Of a stretch of DNA of 64,000 nt, positions 1 to 10,786 are shown one piece after another. Every line of letters starts with the position of its first letter. The first letter of the stretch is position 1. The notes beneath the pieces were generated by a model, which saw nothing but the letters and a program-made list of their open reading frames with translations, was not told the origin of the DNA and searched no databases. A program made the position numbers and the translations under genes. The stretch lies in NCBI GenBank assembly GCA_030062745.1, contig CP099849.1:24540144-24604143 (forward strand). Direction: 5' to 3'. The DNA comes from Capitulum mitella (taxonomy: Eukaryota; Arthropoda; Thecostraca; Pollicipedomorpha; Pollicipedidae).

Positions 1-2999
1 TTCGGGGGAGAGCAGATGGGAGCGTGGAAAAGTTTGACCGGCTTTTCCCCAGGAGGCGCGAGACAGGCGAGCCAATTTAACCCGGCTCCGACTGGGGGGA
101 GGGACAGCTGACAGTCCTCCCTGAGGTTTTTCAAAGATTGCAAGAACACGAACAAACGCAGCGTCACGAAACTTTGTGCACCTTTTCCTTGACGCTTTTT
201 CATCTTGTGTTAAAGTTTTGATCTCCGATTAAGTCCGGTGTCTGATCTCAGATTAAGTCTATTTCACCTGGGTCAGGTCAAACAGACTTATGCGCAAACA
301 AGTTCAAAGCCTTGTATTTTTTGGAAAACGGGAAAGGCAATGCAAATTTTAGGGATGAGAGATCTCAACAGAAGCATCAAATCTGTTATCTCAGATTTTT
401 TCGGAATCGTCCGGGTCATCGACCGAAAGTCAGGTCCATTTTCAAGGCATGCTGATAGTATTGCAGAACTTGCTCTGGCAGTTGCGAATGATACAATCAA
501 GTTCCAAAGGTTGAAAAAATGCATATTTGGAAATAAACAGGCCTTCGCCAACACAGTTACGCCAATTGTGTAGACTGATAAGAAATGAATTGTTAAAAAG
601 ACGGAAAACCATGACACGAAACACTAGTATCAAGAAACGCTACTTGGCCAGGCTTATTTTACCAAAATGAAGAAACGCCAAAATTCGTGCCCGTTAATTC
701 CATCCTACGTTCGACAACGGCACCCACCGTTCTGTGGTGCGAAAACCGCTGTGTCTATCTCAACGTTTCCACGTAAATATTACGAAATGAGAGGAATTAG
801 ACGCGTATCGGCATCTGCGGGCTTTTACCTACTCGTTGGTGCCTTGACTTAGACCTCATCACGGTCCTTGAGATCCTAATTGTTTTTCGGGTTCATGTAG
901 TCGGCTGTATGATATGTTATACGAGATACAGTACGAAAAACACATGAAGGGTGTAAATGGCTTACATATAATCCAAAAGTAAAGCATGAGGCGAGATTCA
1001 CCCCTTCTTGTCACAAGCTCTCCAACAGTATGCTTATTTTTATCGCGTGACCAACCGTTCGCGAGTAAGGGGGGGATTATCAAAAGTCCCCCACCCCCAA
1101 GTCCGGCGCGTATGACGCCGGCTGGCAGTCGGACGCGCGTTAAAACCCGGACCTCAAATCGGAGCGTCCTCCAGCGACAAGCCTATCCGGCGCCGGCCAA
1201 GCTCCGTCTCCGGCTTCCGAAGGCCGGCAGCGCGCAAGAGCCAGGAGCACAATCCACGCTCCGAGCGGCTTCGTGCCGCTAGCGGCGCCGGGAGAACAGG
1301 TCGGCCCCGGGCGCTGATCAACACGGAGCGGGCCGTCGCGGCAGTGGGCGTGGTCTCGTCTGGTCCCGTCACGGCGCGTCAGGTCGCGCGGCGCCAGCGC
1401 CTGCGAACCACGGCTCACTCGAGCACCTGCCGCGTGATCTGCGACCACGTGACACTGCGGGGTAAACAGCGGTGGCATGGCCAAACAGGTGGCCTGGAAA
1501 AACTCACCCGCAGGACAGTTATCACAACGAGAAAAAAATTACATACAAGGGCATGACAACCCCTTACGCGACCTCCCAGAATTCCGCCGTCACCAAAAGA
1601 TATCTCATCAGCGCCTTTTGCTGAGCATATCACAGTGATGATAGTCAGGGCTGCTGGTGGTGCATGAAATCAAGGCGTACCGTACAAGCACAACTATCCC
1701 TAAATCCTTGCGAAAACAACAATTCGTTACGCAACGTACCGTGCGAGGATTCTTCAGGTTATTGAAAGTGCGCCAGTTGAATGGGATTCACAATCCAACA
1801 CCAGATCAAGTGCCAAGACGTAGTTAGACTTGTACTGTCCAGAACAACACAAGCACCGACAAGTCGAGTATATCCCACAGGGAAATTATGTCGATGTTAA
1901 AGTTGGCCCGGCAAGCTCAGGATCATTATACTATAGGTGCGATGCTTGTCCAACGCACAAAGGCAATCTACTTTGCGGAAGTTAAATTCTCAGTCTCAAA
2001 ATTAATGACTGCTACAATGGCGTTCAATGTTGAAGTAGCGAGGCACGCAAACAAGGCAGTCCGCGAAAAATGACCCTATTACAATTTTACGTATCCATTT
2101 ACAATGCATGCGCTGGCCACAGGACACATTTTCCTGACATTCGCAGGCACCCAAGCTTTCACGTTCCGAGAATGCGAAACAAACTCGCTGCCGGGGAGCA
2201 GTCGGTGGTGGTGGTGATGTGCGGACCTGACGCTGCTCCGGGGCCTGACCCGGTATTTCTGACGTCCCGGCGGTGACCGACTGATGGTACTTTGGTGTCC
2301 TGTACACTGCGCTGGCTGCTCGCTCCTTCCTTTGGCAACTGACTTCAGTACTGCTGAACCCATCAATCCTTTAACACTAACGGTAAAAACTCCACCACTA
2401 GCTCTGATTCCTTCAATAGACCTTTCCCGAAAGTGCTACTAAGGACTTTGTTTTGTACATTCTTTATACGTTATCTTTACCTTTTCTTTCGTAACAAAAA
2501 AAAACTGATATGAAAAAAGCGAACACAAATCATCGGTGGAATCCGACAAAACGCACACTGAAATGATGGCAAAATCTTTCTTTATAACAACATGCAAACG
2601 TTCCAGAGGGGCTGTCATTCGAGGAATTACACCCTGTTATGTACAGTTCACGAAAGGAGAGACAAACCTCCAATAACTTCGTCGTAATGGGCACTTTTTG
2701 TTACCGGACTAACTTTTGCCTGCAACTAAACTCCATCCTGAGACTCCGGCGACTTAACACGGAACAGCTGACGAGACAGGCATCTCAGCACTCCTTCAGA
2801 CATCCGACAGCGGCCAGTTCGGCACAGGGGGAGGGCGGGGTGACAGGAACCCCGCCTGACGTTCTCAGACGCAGACGGCGGGACGACGGGCCAATATACC
2901 GCCCGCAGGTGCAGCCAATCACCGACCCCATGACCTCGCGAATCCGGACGTATGACGTCAAACCGAGCAGCGAGCCGAGTCGAACGCGTCACGTAATTC

Positions 3000-3180
3000 G
3001 CCGCAGTGGACCGATCTCCGGTCGTGACGCCACTCAATAATTAACGCCGGGGCGTGACGTCACACACGGCGGCGGACCAATCCGGAGACGAGCGTCAGCC
3101 CCGGCCACGGAGCGATCCCCAGACGTGACGTCACATCTGGCGGCGGACCGATCCAGAGGCGTGACGTCACACCCGGCAGC
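3000..3180. repeat. 36-bp minisatellite carrying CRE palindromes
   Basis: About five degenerate units of roughly 36 bp share a core of the form GGCGGCGGACCGATCC followed by CGTGACGTCAC. Perfect TGACGTCA octamers (the CRE/ATF consensus) lie at 3055-3062, 3126-3133 and 3162-3169. A further one at 2953-2960 lies just upstream, and decayed versions fall between. The octamer is better conserved than the spacer. It may be a CREB/ATF-responsive element or simply the best preserved part of a GC-rich minisatellite; sequence alone cannot separate these. Confidence 0.6.
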
Positions 3181-4260
3181 GGAAAGCCCCGCGTAAGACG
3201 GCCCCGCGTTGTGTGACGGCCCACTTCTCGGCGCGAACAGCCGGATCACCACAAGCTGAAGACATTTAAGAACGTCCGGAACCGGCCATTCTGGACGGTG
3301 CGAGGAATGACGAGCATTCCGGCGCGGCGTCAGAGCTCGATATGAACGGGACGGACCGGCCACCGGCTGTGGCACAGCACCATGCGACCTTCAAGAGCTG
3401 TCCCGCCCGACAACACGGCCGGTCTCTGGCCAACAGTCGCAGCAGTGCGTCAGTCGGCGGGTGTTCCGGGAGACGAGATGCTCGCATGCAGCTATCCGGA
3501 CCGAAGACGACGCTTCTGAGTTTCAGAGCACGTCGACAGCTCGGTCGTTTTGAGCTTAGTCACGGACGCATTCACCCACCGAGTCATCTGCGGCTACAAA
3601 ACCATGCCAACCACGGGGACAAGGTTAGGATTTTACTTTCGCGACCCGAGGTCGGTGGGAAGAAGGTTAAAAGACGAGAACAAAGCCGAACTGGTGTACC
3701 TTGGTGTGGCCAGTGTGACAAATGTACATCGGCCAGTATTGAGGACAATGTTTACAGGGTGCGCGTTCCGATTTCTTTGTGCAGTTACAACCCGAACTGA
3801 GAGAGACGTATCGCTATTTCAGAATGAGCAGCAGACTGATTATCCTGGTGCGTAATGGACTATGAAAACCATTAAGGAACATTATTATAATGGTATGATC
3901 GGATGACGGTGCGAGGAAGGACTCTTTTCCTTATTCGGGAACAAACGACCTGATTTCACCCAGTCGAAAAATTTTGAAAATAAAACGTCTTAAGGCCCGA
4001 AAACTTTGAAAAGGATGCAAAATTCTGACCATGCAGGAATATTAAACTGTTCGCGGTCAAACTAACGAGCAACACTCTCCCATGCCTGACCAGACTCGGG
4101 CTCAGACCGACAGCCAAAACTGAGACCGATCCGTCCGGTCCAGCATTCAATCACTCAGCACGACTCAGACGGCTCCGAGGCGGCCGACACCAGCACCGAG
4201 CCATCTCAGCGACGGAGTCCACGACCCCTCCGTCCAGATCCCCTGACGGCCAGCTGTGAC

Positions 4261-4351
4261 GGCTGCCCAAACCCCGTGCCGTTCCCGGTCGGGTTTGGGC
4301 AGCGAACCTCGGCTGCCCAAAACCCCGGGGCAGCCAGGGTTCGGGCAGCCC
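4261..4351. repeat. Alternating direct and inverted GGCTGCCCAA repeats
   Basis: The decamer GGCTGCCCAA occurs at 4261 and 4311, and its inverted form (TTGGGCAGC or near versions) occurs at about 4295 and 4341. The block could therefore fold into two adjacent hairpins. It lies about 220 bp downstream, in the minus sense, of the last visible ECT2 exon. No function is assigned. Confidence 0.45.
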
Positions 4352-4570
4352 AACCGCACAGGTCCGTTCGAGACTCTGCGACGATCAGGTCTGTCCAGAC
4401 CGCGTGAGACCGCTCAGACCCGCCCACGCCCGCCCAATGGCCCGTCGATCCAAGCCAACCGAAGACGAGGCCTCGTCCGTCCTGGGTGCAGCGCCGGCGA
4501 CCCGGCCAGCCGGCGACCTCCCGTCACCCCGGGACGGACGGCGCTCGCGCCGGCCGACGACCGGGAGCCC

Positions 4571-4745
4571 ACCTTGACGATTGTGTGCAGAACTTTGACG
4601 TAATTGGTCTCGGTCTGCAGCAGTTCGTGGAAGACCTGCTGCCGCGGAGACATGGAGCGCAGGTCGGGCGCCAGCGACGGCGACGCGCCCAGCGTCGGCG
4701 AGCAGCCATCTGGCGGCACACGACGCAACTGTGACTGCGCCCGAG
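4571..4745 (-). CDS. ECT2 exon: start of DH (RhoGEF) domain
   Basis: The translated C-terminal part reads PRQQVFHELLQTETNYVKVL, which matches the first helix of the ECT2 DH domain (human: AKELYQTESNYVNIL). The Glu of QTE and the ETNYV segment belong to conserved region 1, which contacts the GTPase. The donor GTGGGC follows immediately after the codon for the Lys of TIVK, in phase 0. The upstream acceptor is uncertain; candidates lie at about 4733-4745. The rest of the DH domain and the PH domain are absent from the window. Confidence 0.85.
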
Positions 4746-7700
4746 CTCTGACAGGGGTGACGGCGCCGATCGCCCGGATTCGAAACCACGTCACGCTGTA
4801 GCGCTAAAAACCACCGGAGAAAACGGCATGATGAATGATGCAAACACTGCTCGAAATCGTGCCATACAGTGACAGAAAACGACGTCACTAATCAGGCCAA
4901 TGCCAAAAAAGGTTAAGCCCAGGGCAACACAGCCATAAAAACGACGACCACCATACGAGTGGTTATAGCCGCCAGGCGGCTGCGAGGCTGAGGCAGCAGC
5001 GCCGTCCCGCTGAAGGGACGGACGCGTCGACCGAGCAGGAACGACGCGGCCTCGGCCGGACACACCCGTCTCGCAGGTAGGCACGGGAGGCGGAGGCGGC
5101 GGTGTGTTCGGAGTGCAGTCGGGAGGCTCCAGCGACAGGTTAGGATTCTCGAATATCGGGGTGAGGCGGGACGGGCGGACTCCTGGAAAGCGGCACACGG
5201 GCCGGGCTCAGAGAATGCAGCAGGACGCGGCCCACCGAGCCCAAGCAGCGGACTCTGAGGAAACCGCGAGACCTGCTCACAGGAGGTAGGACAGGCTCAG
5301 ACGGCATCACGAGACCGGCTCGGAGGAGGCAGGGCGGACCGGAATCGAATTCCGGACGCACAGAAGACATGAGCGGACGTCAGCTCAATACGACAGCGTC
5401 CTGACAGAACACACTGGCCCCCGTAGATCATGACCTCCCGCGACGGGTGAACTGCCACGCGCAGACCGGCGTCTGTCGGCGGCAGCCGCCGTCGCCGCCG
5501 GCGCGCACCTGCGAACGCCGAGCCGTCAGTGTCGGCGCCGGGCGTGGCGTCCAAGAACGAGCCCGACGTCGACAGCAGGTTGATGTCGTTGACGGAGGAG
5601 CGCCGCTTGGCCGTCGGCTGCCGGCCGGACGGGTCAGGTCAGGTCAGACGCTGGCACAGCAACCACGCGTGCCCGTCAAGAGAACGCGGGATGAAGTGAC
5701 GTTACACAGAGGCGGGGCAGAGGCTGTTTCGGTATTTCCCGACAAACTACGGAACATTACAAAGAATATGGTAAATGGCACCTGGCACACGGCAATGGAA
5801 CACTCAAAACGCCTCCCAATCACAGAGGTCACATCTTACGATATAACTGCAACACATCTCTACAACACGTTTTGTAAAACATACACTGCATCTCAAGATT
5901 ACCACTATGCTCTTTACAAATGAGCTGATATCGTCCTGCGCCCGTAAACGGAATGAGTCTTTCACCCTCCGAGGCATCTGACCTGTGACTGGCCGGCGGG
6001 GGGTGACGTCACGGCCGGACTGGGCGTGTCGCGCGCCAGCTGATGCAGCGTCTCGCGCAGCCGCTTCCGTTTGCGCGTGGTCCGAGAGCTGGGCGTCAGC
6101 GCGGGCACCAGCAGGGCCGACTGGGGGCTGGTCACCTCACGCGCCTGCCGAGGGGAGGAGCGGTCACCCGCCGGACAAGATGAGGAGACTCTGGCCCTGT
6201 CCGCTCAGAGCCCGTGCCTGCCTGTCTGATGGTGGCATTGCCGACCAAACTGTCCTGGAGGACTAGTCGCAAGTGCCGAAGAACACGCAGAGGGCTAGTC
6301 CCAGCACTGACTCGAAAACACAAACGTCGGCGACCATGATCACATCGCGGGACGGTGGAAACCGTACCGCGGCAGCCCCATCGCGAAACATGGCAAACGA
6401 CGACAAGCAAAAGTACGCAGGCTCTCGCAGCGCGTAGCAGCCGTGCATCGCCTGGCCGCCGGCGCTCCTACCGTGGGCGTCTGGAAGCGGTACATGGCCT
6501 CGTCGGCGGCGGCGTCCATCTGAATGCAGGCCCAGAACCACTCGGCCTTCACGATGTGGGCGCGCGGCGGCGCCGACTCGGGCTGCTCCTTGACGGTGCT
6601 GTCGTCCACCACCTGCCCACGGAGGAAGTCAACAGGGGGTCACAGACGAACCGGCACCATTTGGTCCAGACCAGGTCATCGGAGGTCACATCCGGGCCGG
6701 CAGCAGCTACCACACACCAGGCCATTAGGTCACGGCCGGGCCGGCAGCAGCTACCACACACCACGCCATTAGGTCACAGCCGGGCCGGCAGCAGCTGCCA
6801 CAGACGAGATCAGTGTCCTTCATATGCAAGCTGGAACATCACCCACATCGCTGCACGACATGCAATGCATGTGGCACCACAGCACGCCAGTTCGAGAAAA
6901 TGCCAGGTGAAGCTCACCCATCTGGGAGCAAACAGACAAAATCCAAGCTGCGAAAAATCTAAGCAACCAATTCAAACGGATGGAGCTACAACTTCGAGCA
7001 ATGACTCATTTCCACAGTACCGATCACCCGCACCTGGCCCTCCTGTAACGGCAAGGCGTCGCGCACCACCCCGACGTCTGCTGACAGCTGGACTACCTGC
7101 GCTCCCCGCGGCACTCACCAGGTGGGTGCAGGGCTCTGCCCCGGGCTCGTCGGCCGCCAGCTGGCCGCCGTTCTCCAGCAGCACCTCCAGCATGTGCTGG
7201 CGCTCCTCCTCGGAGAAGCCCAGCAGGCGGACGCGGGCGCCGAAGAACGGCCGAACCCGGTGCGGGTTCATCTGGCGAGCCGCACAGGTATCGGTCAGGA
7301 AACAGGCCAGCAGAAGAAGCTCGCAGTTTGGAGAACAAACAGCACAAACAGAACAAAACCACAAAATGGTTGGTCATCTGCCCAACATATTCGGTTTGGT
7401 GAATTAAGCTGCATGCAAACAAATGGATTGCATCGACAACCGCACATCAATATTGTAAATCAGTAGTCGTTGTGTGGTGAAATGAACGATTACACTGTTG
7501 GGCTTTCTGATCTCAAAAACGTGGCTAATTAATTATTTCTGGACATCCATCACAAACGACATGTTCCTGACACCTGTACCATAGGAAAACCTACGCTGCA
7601 CAGTGCTATGCAAAATCAAAAGAACTAGTTAATTGGGTAACAAAATGCCCCACTAAAATAATCACAACTACCACCGCAGTATATGAAAACCATGTCCCAA

Positions 7701-10700
7701 ATTATCAAACCCCTGCATGCGTGCAAATGGGGATGAGCCCCAAAACAGCAGTCCCCAGCCTGACTGCACTGATGCAAGATCTGATTTGCATACATGCATG
7801 ATTACAACTGCATGATCATTAAAATTTTCGCCACAGGGTGTAGCTGTGAGATGCTTGTTCAACTAAACGCCTCCTGGTCTGTTAAAGAAACAATTCAGAT
7901 GGGCCGGCAGGAGCACAATTAATGCACTAGCGACTCTTAGAGACAGCAATGATGATGAGTCAGTCCCTAATGTAATCAGGACCAAATGACGAATCGGTGA
8001 GACGTGGCGGACGACTCACGAGTTCCGGCTGAGTGGCGATCAGTCCGAGCTGTTCCCTCCTCTCCCAGACGGCCTCGATCCACGAGTCGCGCAACACGGG
8101 CAGACCGAACGTGACCGCGTACCTGCAGCGGCAGAAACAGGGCCGTCAACACCGGCAGACCGCCGCCAGCAGCAGGCACGTCACTGGCAGCAGACAGACT
8201 CGTCCTAGCAGCTGACACAGACTTATCAGCAGCAGCAGACAGACCCGTCCCGGCAGCAGACTCATCCCAGCAGCGGACACGGACTTGTCATTAGCAGCAG
8301 ACTCATCCAAGCAGCGGACATAGAATTGTCATCACGGCAGACAGACTCGTCCCAGCAGATGGCAGACTTGTAATCAGCAGCAGACTTTTCCCAGCAGTGG
8401 ACTCAGAGCTGCCATCAGCAGCAGACCGACTCGCCCCGGCCGCAGACAGACTTGTCATTAGTAGCCGACAACCTCGTCACAGCAGCTGACAAAGACCCGT
8501 CAACAGCATCCGACAGCCTTGTCACAGCTGCTGCTAATAAAGGATTATCGGCAGCCGCAGACAACTGTCAACAAGAGCAGACAGGAACCTGCCATCAGCA
8601 GCAGACACTAACCTGTACTTTTCTCCGGAGCAGGCGTTAGCCACCACGTGCGTGATATTTGGGCCCACCTCCCTGCGAACCGAGCCGCCCAGGTGGTGGA
8701 CCAGGTCCACCAGCCGCTTCTGCCAAGACAGGACACGTGACAGGTTAGCAGAAACAGAAACTGAACGAGTGACAGGTCAGCAGGCAGCAGGGACCAGCCA
8801 CATGACAGGTCAGCAGACAACAGACCGGACTCGTGGCAGGTCAGCAGACAACAGAGACCGGACACGCGACAGGTTAACAGACAACACAGACCAGACACGT
8901 CACTGATCAGCAGGCACCTGACCGGACACGTGGCAGGCCAGCAGACAACGGAGCACGGGTAGGCGATCGGTCGGCAGACAACAGACCAGACACGTAACTG
9001 ATCGGCAGTAAGAGACTGAACACGTACCTCGTCAGCACACCACAGAGACATAACATCTGACTGATCTCTAGACAACAGACTGGGCACGTGATTGGTCAGC
9101 AGACAACAAAGACCCACCAATGACATGTCAGCTGGCACGACAGAACATATTACTGACCAGCACAGCCGGAAACACAGAGAGGACAATGTTATCACACAGA
9201 AAGGACTCGTCACAAAAGATGAAACCGACCAGCAGAAGCAGCGGGCTTCGGATATTGCATTTTTCGTGGCAAAGCATCGCAGTATTACATTAAAAAGCGC
9301 GTCGCACATTCACGGTACAGTTAAAATGGTGATCTTCAGAACATGAGACACCAACTCGTTTACACGAGCACAAGACCATGACATTAGGATGACTGATCAC
9401 CAGTGAAATAGGTCTTCATCGCAGAAAGGCACTCAGTGCCGTCCAACAGAGAACCCACCAGCTGCTGTCGGATCCTGAACCCTGTGAAGCACATGGTGAC
9501 GTCCTTCATGGCGGCCGAGAAGAGCGGCCGCGAGAGGTTTGGCATCGGGATCTGGCGGGAGACGATGTCGAGCAAGGCCGGCCGGCCCAGCACGCTGCAA
9601 ACGAAGTCAGGCGTGCATCAGAAGGGGCAGAGTTCTGGCTCTCGCTGATGGCCGGCGAATGCAGCAATTATTCAAAATCTTAGATGCCTGACAACTGCAA
9701 TTATTAAATCGTACGCTGACACTAATCGGTAGTGAAATTTAAACTCAGCACAAACATTCTACAAGTTGTGTTACGAATGATGACAGCAAGAGGTGTACCA
9801 CTGTATGAAACAATACAATGCATGAACAATGCCAGTCTAAACAGCACATTTCCATTCACTGAGCTGAATAACTCACACTCCATCTGCATCCACCAGGTGT
9901 GTGAACAGTTCACCATCAAACTCCTTCACCAGAAAAATGGTTTCATATTCGGTGTCTGACAAGCATTCATCAACAGCTTTTGAAGTGATTGGCAGTTTCA
10001 GAGACTGAAAAAGAGAATGACACATTACAAAGTTGGCTGGTCATTATGAATGTAGCTCTTAAACAATGACTACATCATAATTAATGGTGTTAAACTGTAT
10101 CTGCTACCAAAGATTTCTAGCCTGCTACCTGCTTGCCTTGTTCACAACACCCATCACTCATCGGTGGCAGGAGCAAATTCGGAAAAACGAATAGGAGGGA
10201 ACGACGTGGTCCAGAGCAACTCTTGCAGTAGTAAAGAAACCATGGTATTTAACATAATAATTCAGAATGACACACAAATCACAAGTTTCTACTTCCATTT
10301 GGCAGCATGTTTTGCTGGACTGGAGTAATTTCAACCTGTTTAGGAGTCCCACACATCAGACAAATCCTCACCTCAGCAGCCTGAATCACTCTCGGATCCT
10401 CGGAAAATGATGACTCTGTTATGCAGAGACAGAGGCTGGCCAAGTCTGCCCCTGCAATAATGTTTTATGCCCTTGAGAATGGTACAGCATGGTCAGACAA
10501 ACAAGAATCGGTCACTGTCTGACAGAAATGGGAGCAGACTGGTGTCACGTCTGGTTACAAAACAATTTATCTTACAACACAGAGTTTACAGGGCAAATGA
10601 GTACCTGTAACAATGTTATATTAAGTCATTTATTTGCCATTTATATTATGCCATATATGCTATATTAACCTGTAAAACTGTTTGTTATATTACACCAAGA

Positions 10701-10753
10701 CAAATCTAAACAGCCATCTTACTTATGTTTGGGACAGGCTTTTCAGTTTCCAT
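4571..10753 (-). CDS. ECT2 RhoGEF, N-terminal part (3' end off window)
   Basis: ECT2 (Pebble in flies) is the guanine-nucleotide exchange factor that activates RhoA at the cell equator in cytokinesis. Its BRCT repeats bind phosphorylated RacGAP1 of centralspindlin. Twelve exons are recognised, 5' to 3': 10723-10796, 10372-10451, 9877-10004, 9459-9594, 8613-8719, 8020-8122, 7119-7271, 6472-6612, 5983-6144, 5509-5617, about 5064-5182, and 4571 to about 4745. Boundaries are GT-AG. The phases agree at every junction except the last one, where the exact donor and acceptor are ambiguous. The encoded order is BRCT0, BRCT1, BRCT2, basic linker, start of the DH domain, as in the animal family. I chose the ATG at 10751-10753 because it has a strong Kozak context (AAG before, G after) and lies about ten residues before BRCT0; the 5' part of that exon is then UTR. 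Human ECT2 has a longer N-terminal tail, so an upstream coding exon cannot be excluded. No frameshift is seen. Confidence 0.9.
5064..5617 (-). CDS. ECT2 exons: serine/proline-rich linker
   Basis: Exon 5509-5617 encodes a segment with SSVNDINLLSTSGSFLDATP. This corresponds to the human SLSIGSLLDISNTP stretch between the NLS and the DH domain. It ends in phase 1 and joins exon ~5064-5182, which starts GVRPSRLTPIFENP and runs into a six-proline tract. TP sites are present in both exons, consistent with Cdk phosphorylation sites in this linker in other animals. The 3' border of the second exon is ambiguous between two overlapping GT donors at 5064 and 5066. Confidence 0.75.
5983..6144 (-). CDS. 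ECT2 exon: nuclear-localisation linker
   Basis: This 54-codon exon is phase 0 at both ends. It contains a TP dipeptide followed by the basic run TTRKRKRLRETLHQLARDT. It aligns with human NTPNSNRKRRRLKETLAQLSRET, so both the NLS and the adjacent Cdk-type TP site are conserved. In the family this region keeps ECT2 nuclear in interphase. The 3' end of the exon also encodes a TSPPAG tract, whose DNA includes a TGACGTCA octamer inside coding sequence. Confidence 0.88.
6472..7271 (-). CDS. ECT2 exons: BRCT2 domain
   Basis: Exon 7119-7271 encodes VRLLGFSEEERQHMLEVL, an ENGGQLA segment and CTHLV. This is the BRCT core of a first strand, a helix, the GG turn and the THLV strand. Exon 6472-6612 continues with VVDDSTVKEQ and then HIVKAEWFWACIQMDA, the diagnostic third helix with its WFW motif (human: YVVKQEWFWGSIQMDA). 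Both exons are phase 0 at both ends, so each is an exact codon cassette of 51 and 47 codons. The intron between them holds a 44-bp minisatellite. Confidence 0.92.
6690..6800. repeat. 44-bp minisatellite in ECT2 intron
   Basis: Three tandem copies begin with CCGGGCCGGCAGCAGCTACC and continue with a CACACACCA...GCCATTAGGTCAC segment. The period is about 44 bp. The array is confined to the intron between the two BRCT2 exons. Confidence 0.8.
8020..9594 (-). CDS. ECT2 exons: BRCT1 phosphopeptide-binding domain
   Basis: Three exons make the domain. Exon 9459-9594 ends with DVTMCFTGFRIRQQL. Exon 8613-8719 encodes RLVDLVHHLGGSVRREV, then ITHVVANACSGEKY. Exon 8020-8122 encodes YAVTFGLPVLRDSWIEAVWE. 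In human ECT2 the phosphate-binding residues are T153 (in CFTGF) and K195 (in GEKF); both are conserved here (CFTGF, GEKY). Binding to phospho-RacGAP1 is therefore expected to be retained. Phases run 1 to 0, 0 to 2, and 2 to 0, consistent throughout. Minisatellites flank the middle exon on both sides. Confidence 0.92.
8150..8612. repeat. CAGCAGCAGAC minisatellite in ECT2 intron
   Basis: Many degenerate units of 25-45 bp are built from AGCAGCAGACAGACTCGTC-like modules. The array abuts the 3' end of the BRCT1 exon at 8613 and occupies most of the intron down to 8122. It is related to the array on the other side of that exon. Confidence 0.75.
8725..9115. repeat. ~40-bp minisatellite with E-boxes in ECT2 intron
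   Basis: About nine degenerate units of the form GACACGTG..AGGTCAGCAGACAACAGACC repeat with a period of about 40 bp. Several units contain a perfect CACGTG E-box (for example near 8745, 8928 and 9086). The array starts a few bases upstream (minus sense) of the exon at 8719. Confidence 0.75.
9877..10753 (-). CDS. ECT2 exons: N-terminus and BRCT0
   Basis: From the ATG at 10753, exon 1 encodes METEKPVPNI. Exon 10372-10451 encodes the first BRCT0 strand and helix (LCLCITESSF through VIQAAE). Exon 9877-10004 encodes TEYETIFLVKEFDGELFTHL, matching human EFENVFVVTDFQDSVFNDL. Junction phases are 1/2, 0/0 and 2/1. Unlike the 3' exons, these use AT-ending codons and contain few CpGs, in line with the CpG-poor block that contains them. 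They are weaker matches than BRCT1 and BRCT2 but are fixed by phase and order. Confidence 0.8.
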
Positions 10754-10786
10754 CTTGGTCAACACATTAATCTTGGCTGCTTCCCG

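Larger units (their letters stand above)
1..4570. other. Left flank, no recognised exon
   Basis: I see no ECT2 coding exon here although the DH domain is cut off at 4571, so the downstream exons probably lie beyond the left edge or are too divergent for me to recognise. Open frames of 60-150 codons occur on both strands but show no domain, no conserved motif and no convincing splice pairing. The stretch from about 1.1 to 1.5 kb and the stretch from 2.8 to 4.8 kb are GC- and CpG-rich; the rest is of mixed composition. The two structured items are the CRE-containing repeat near 3.0-3.2 kb and the palindrome-rich block near 4.26-4.35 kb. Confidence 0.5.

Noticed and set aside
4770-4830. GGTTTCGAATCC on the minus strand, resembling a tRNA B box
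   Set aside because: No matching A box at the right distance and no foldable acceptor and T stems; it sits in the ECT2 intron just before the acceptor.
6355-7407. 350-codon plus-strand open frame, the longest in the window
   Set aside because: It is the antisense of ECT2 BRCT2 exons and their GC-rich, repeat-bearing intron. The minus-strand exons have conserved domains and consistent phases; the plus frame has no motif.
8150-9115. Regularly spaced repeats that might suggest a CRISPR array
   Set aside because: Units are degenerate, spacers are not unique, and the genomic context is a eukaryotic intron.
8608-9309. 233-codon minus-strand frame
   Set aside because: It runs through one ECT2 exon in the wrong frame and a minisatellite; repetitive text (LCCLL repeats) with no domain.
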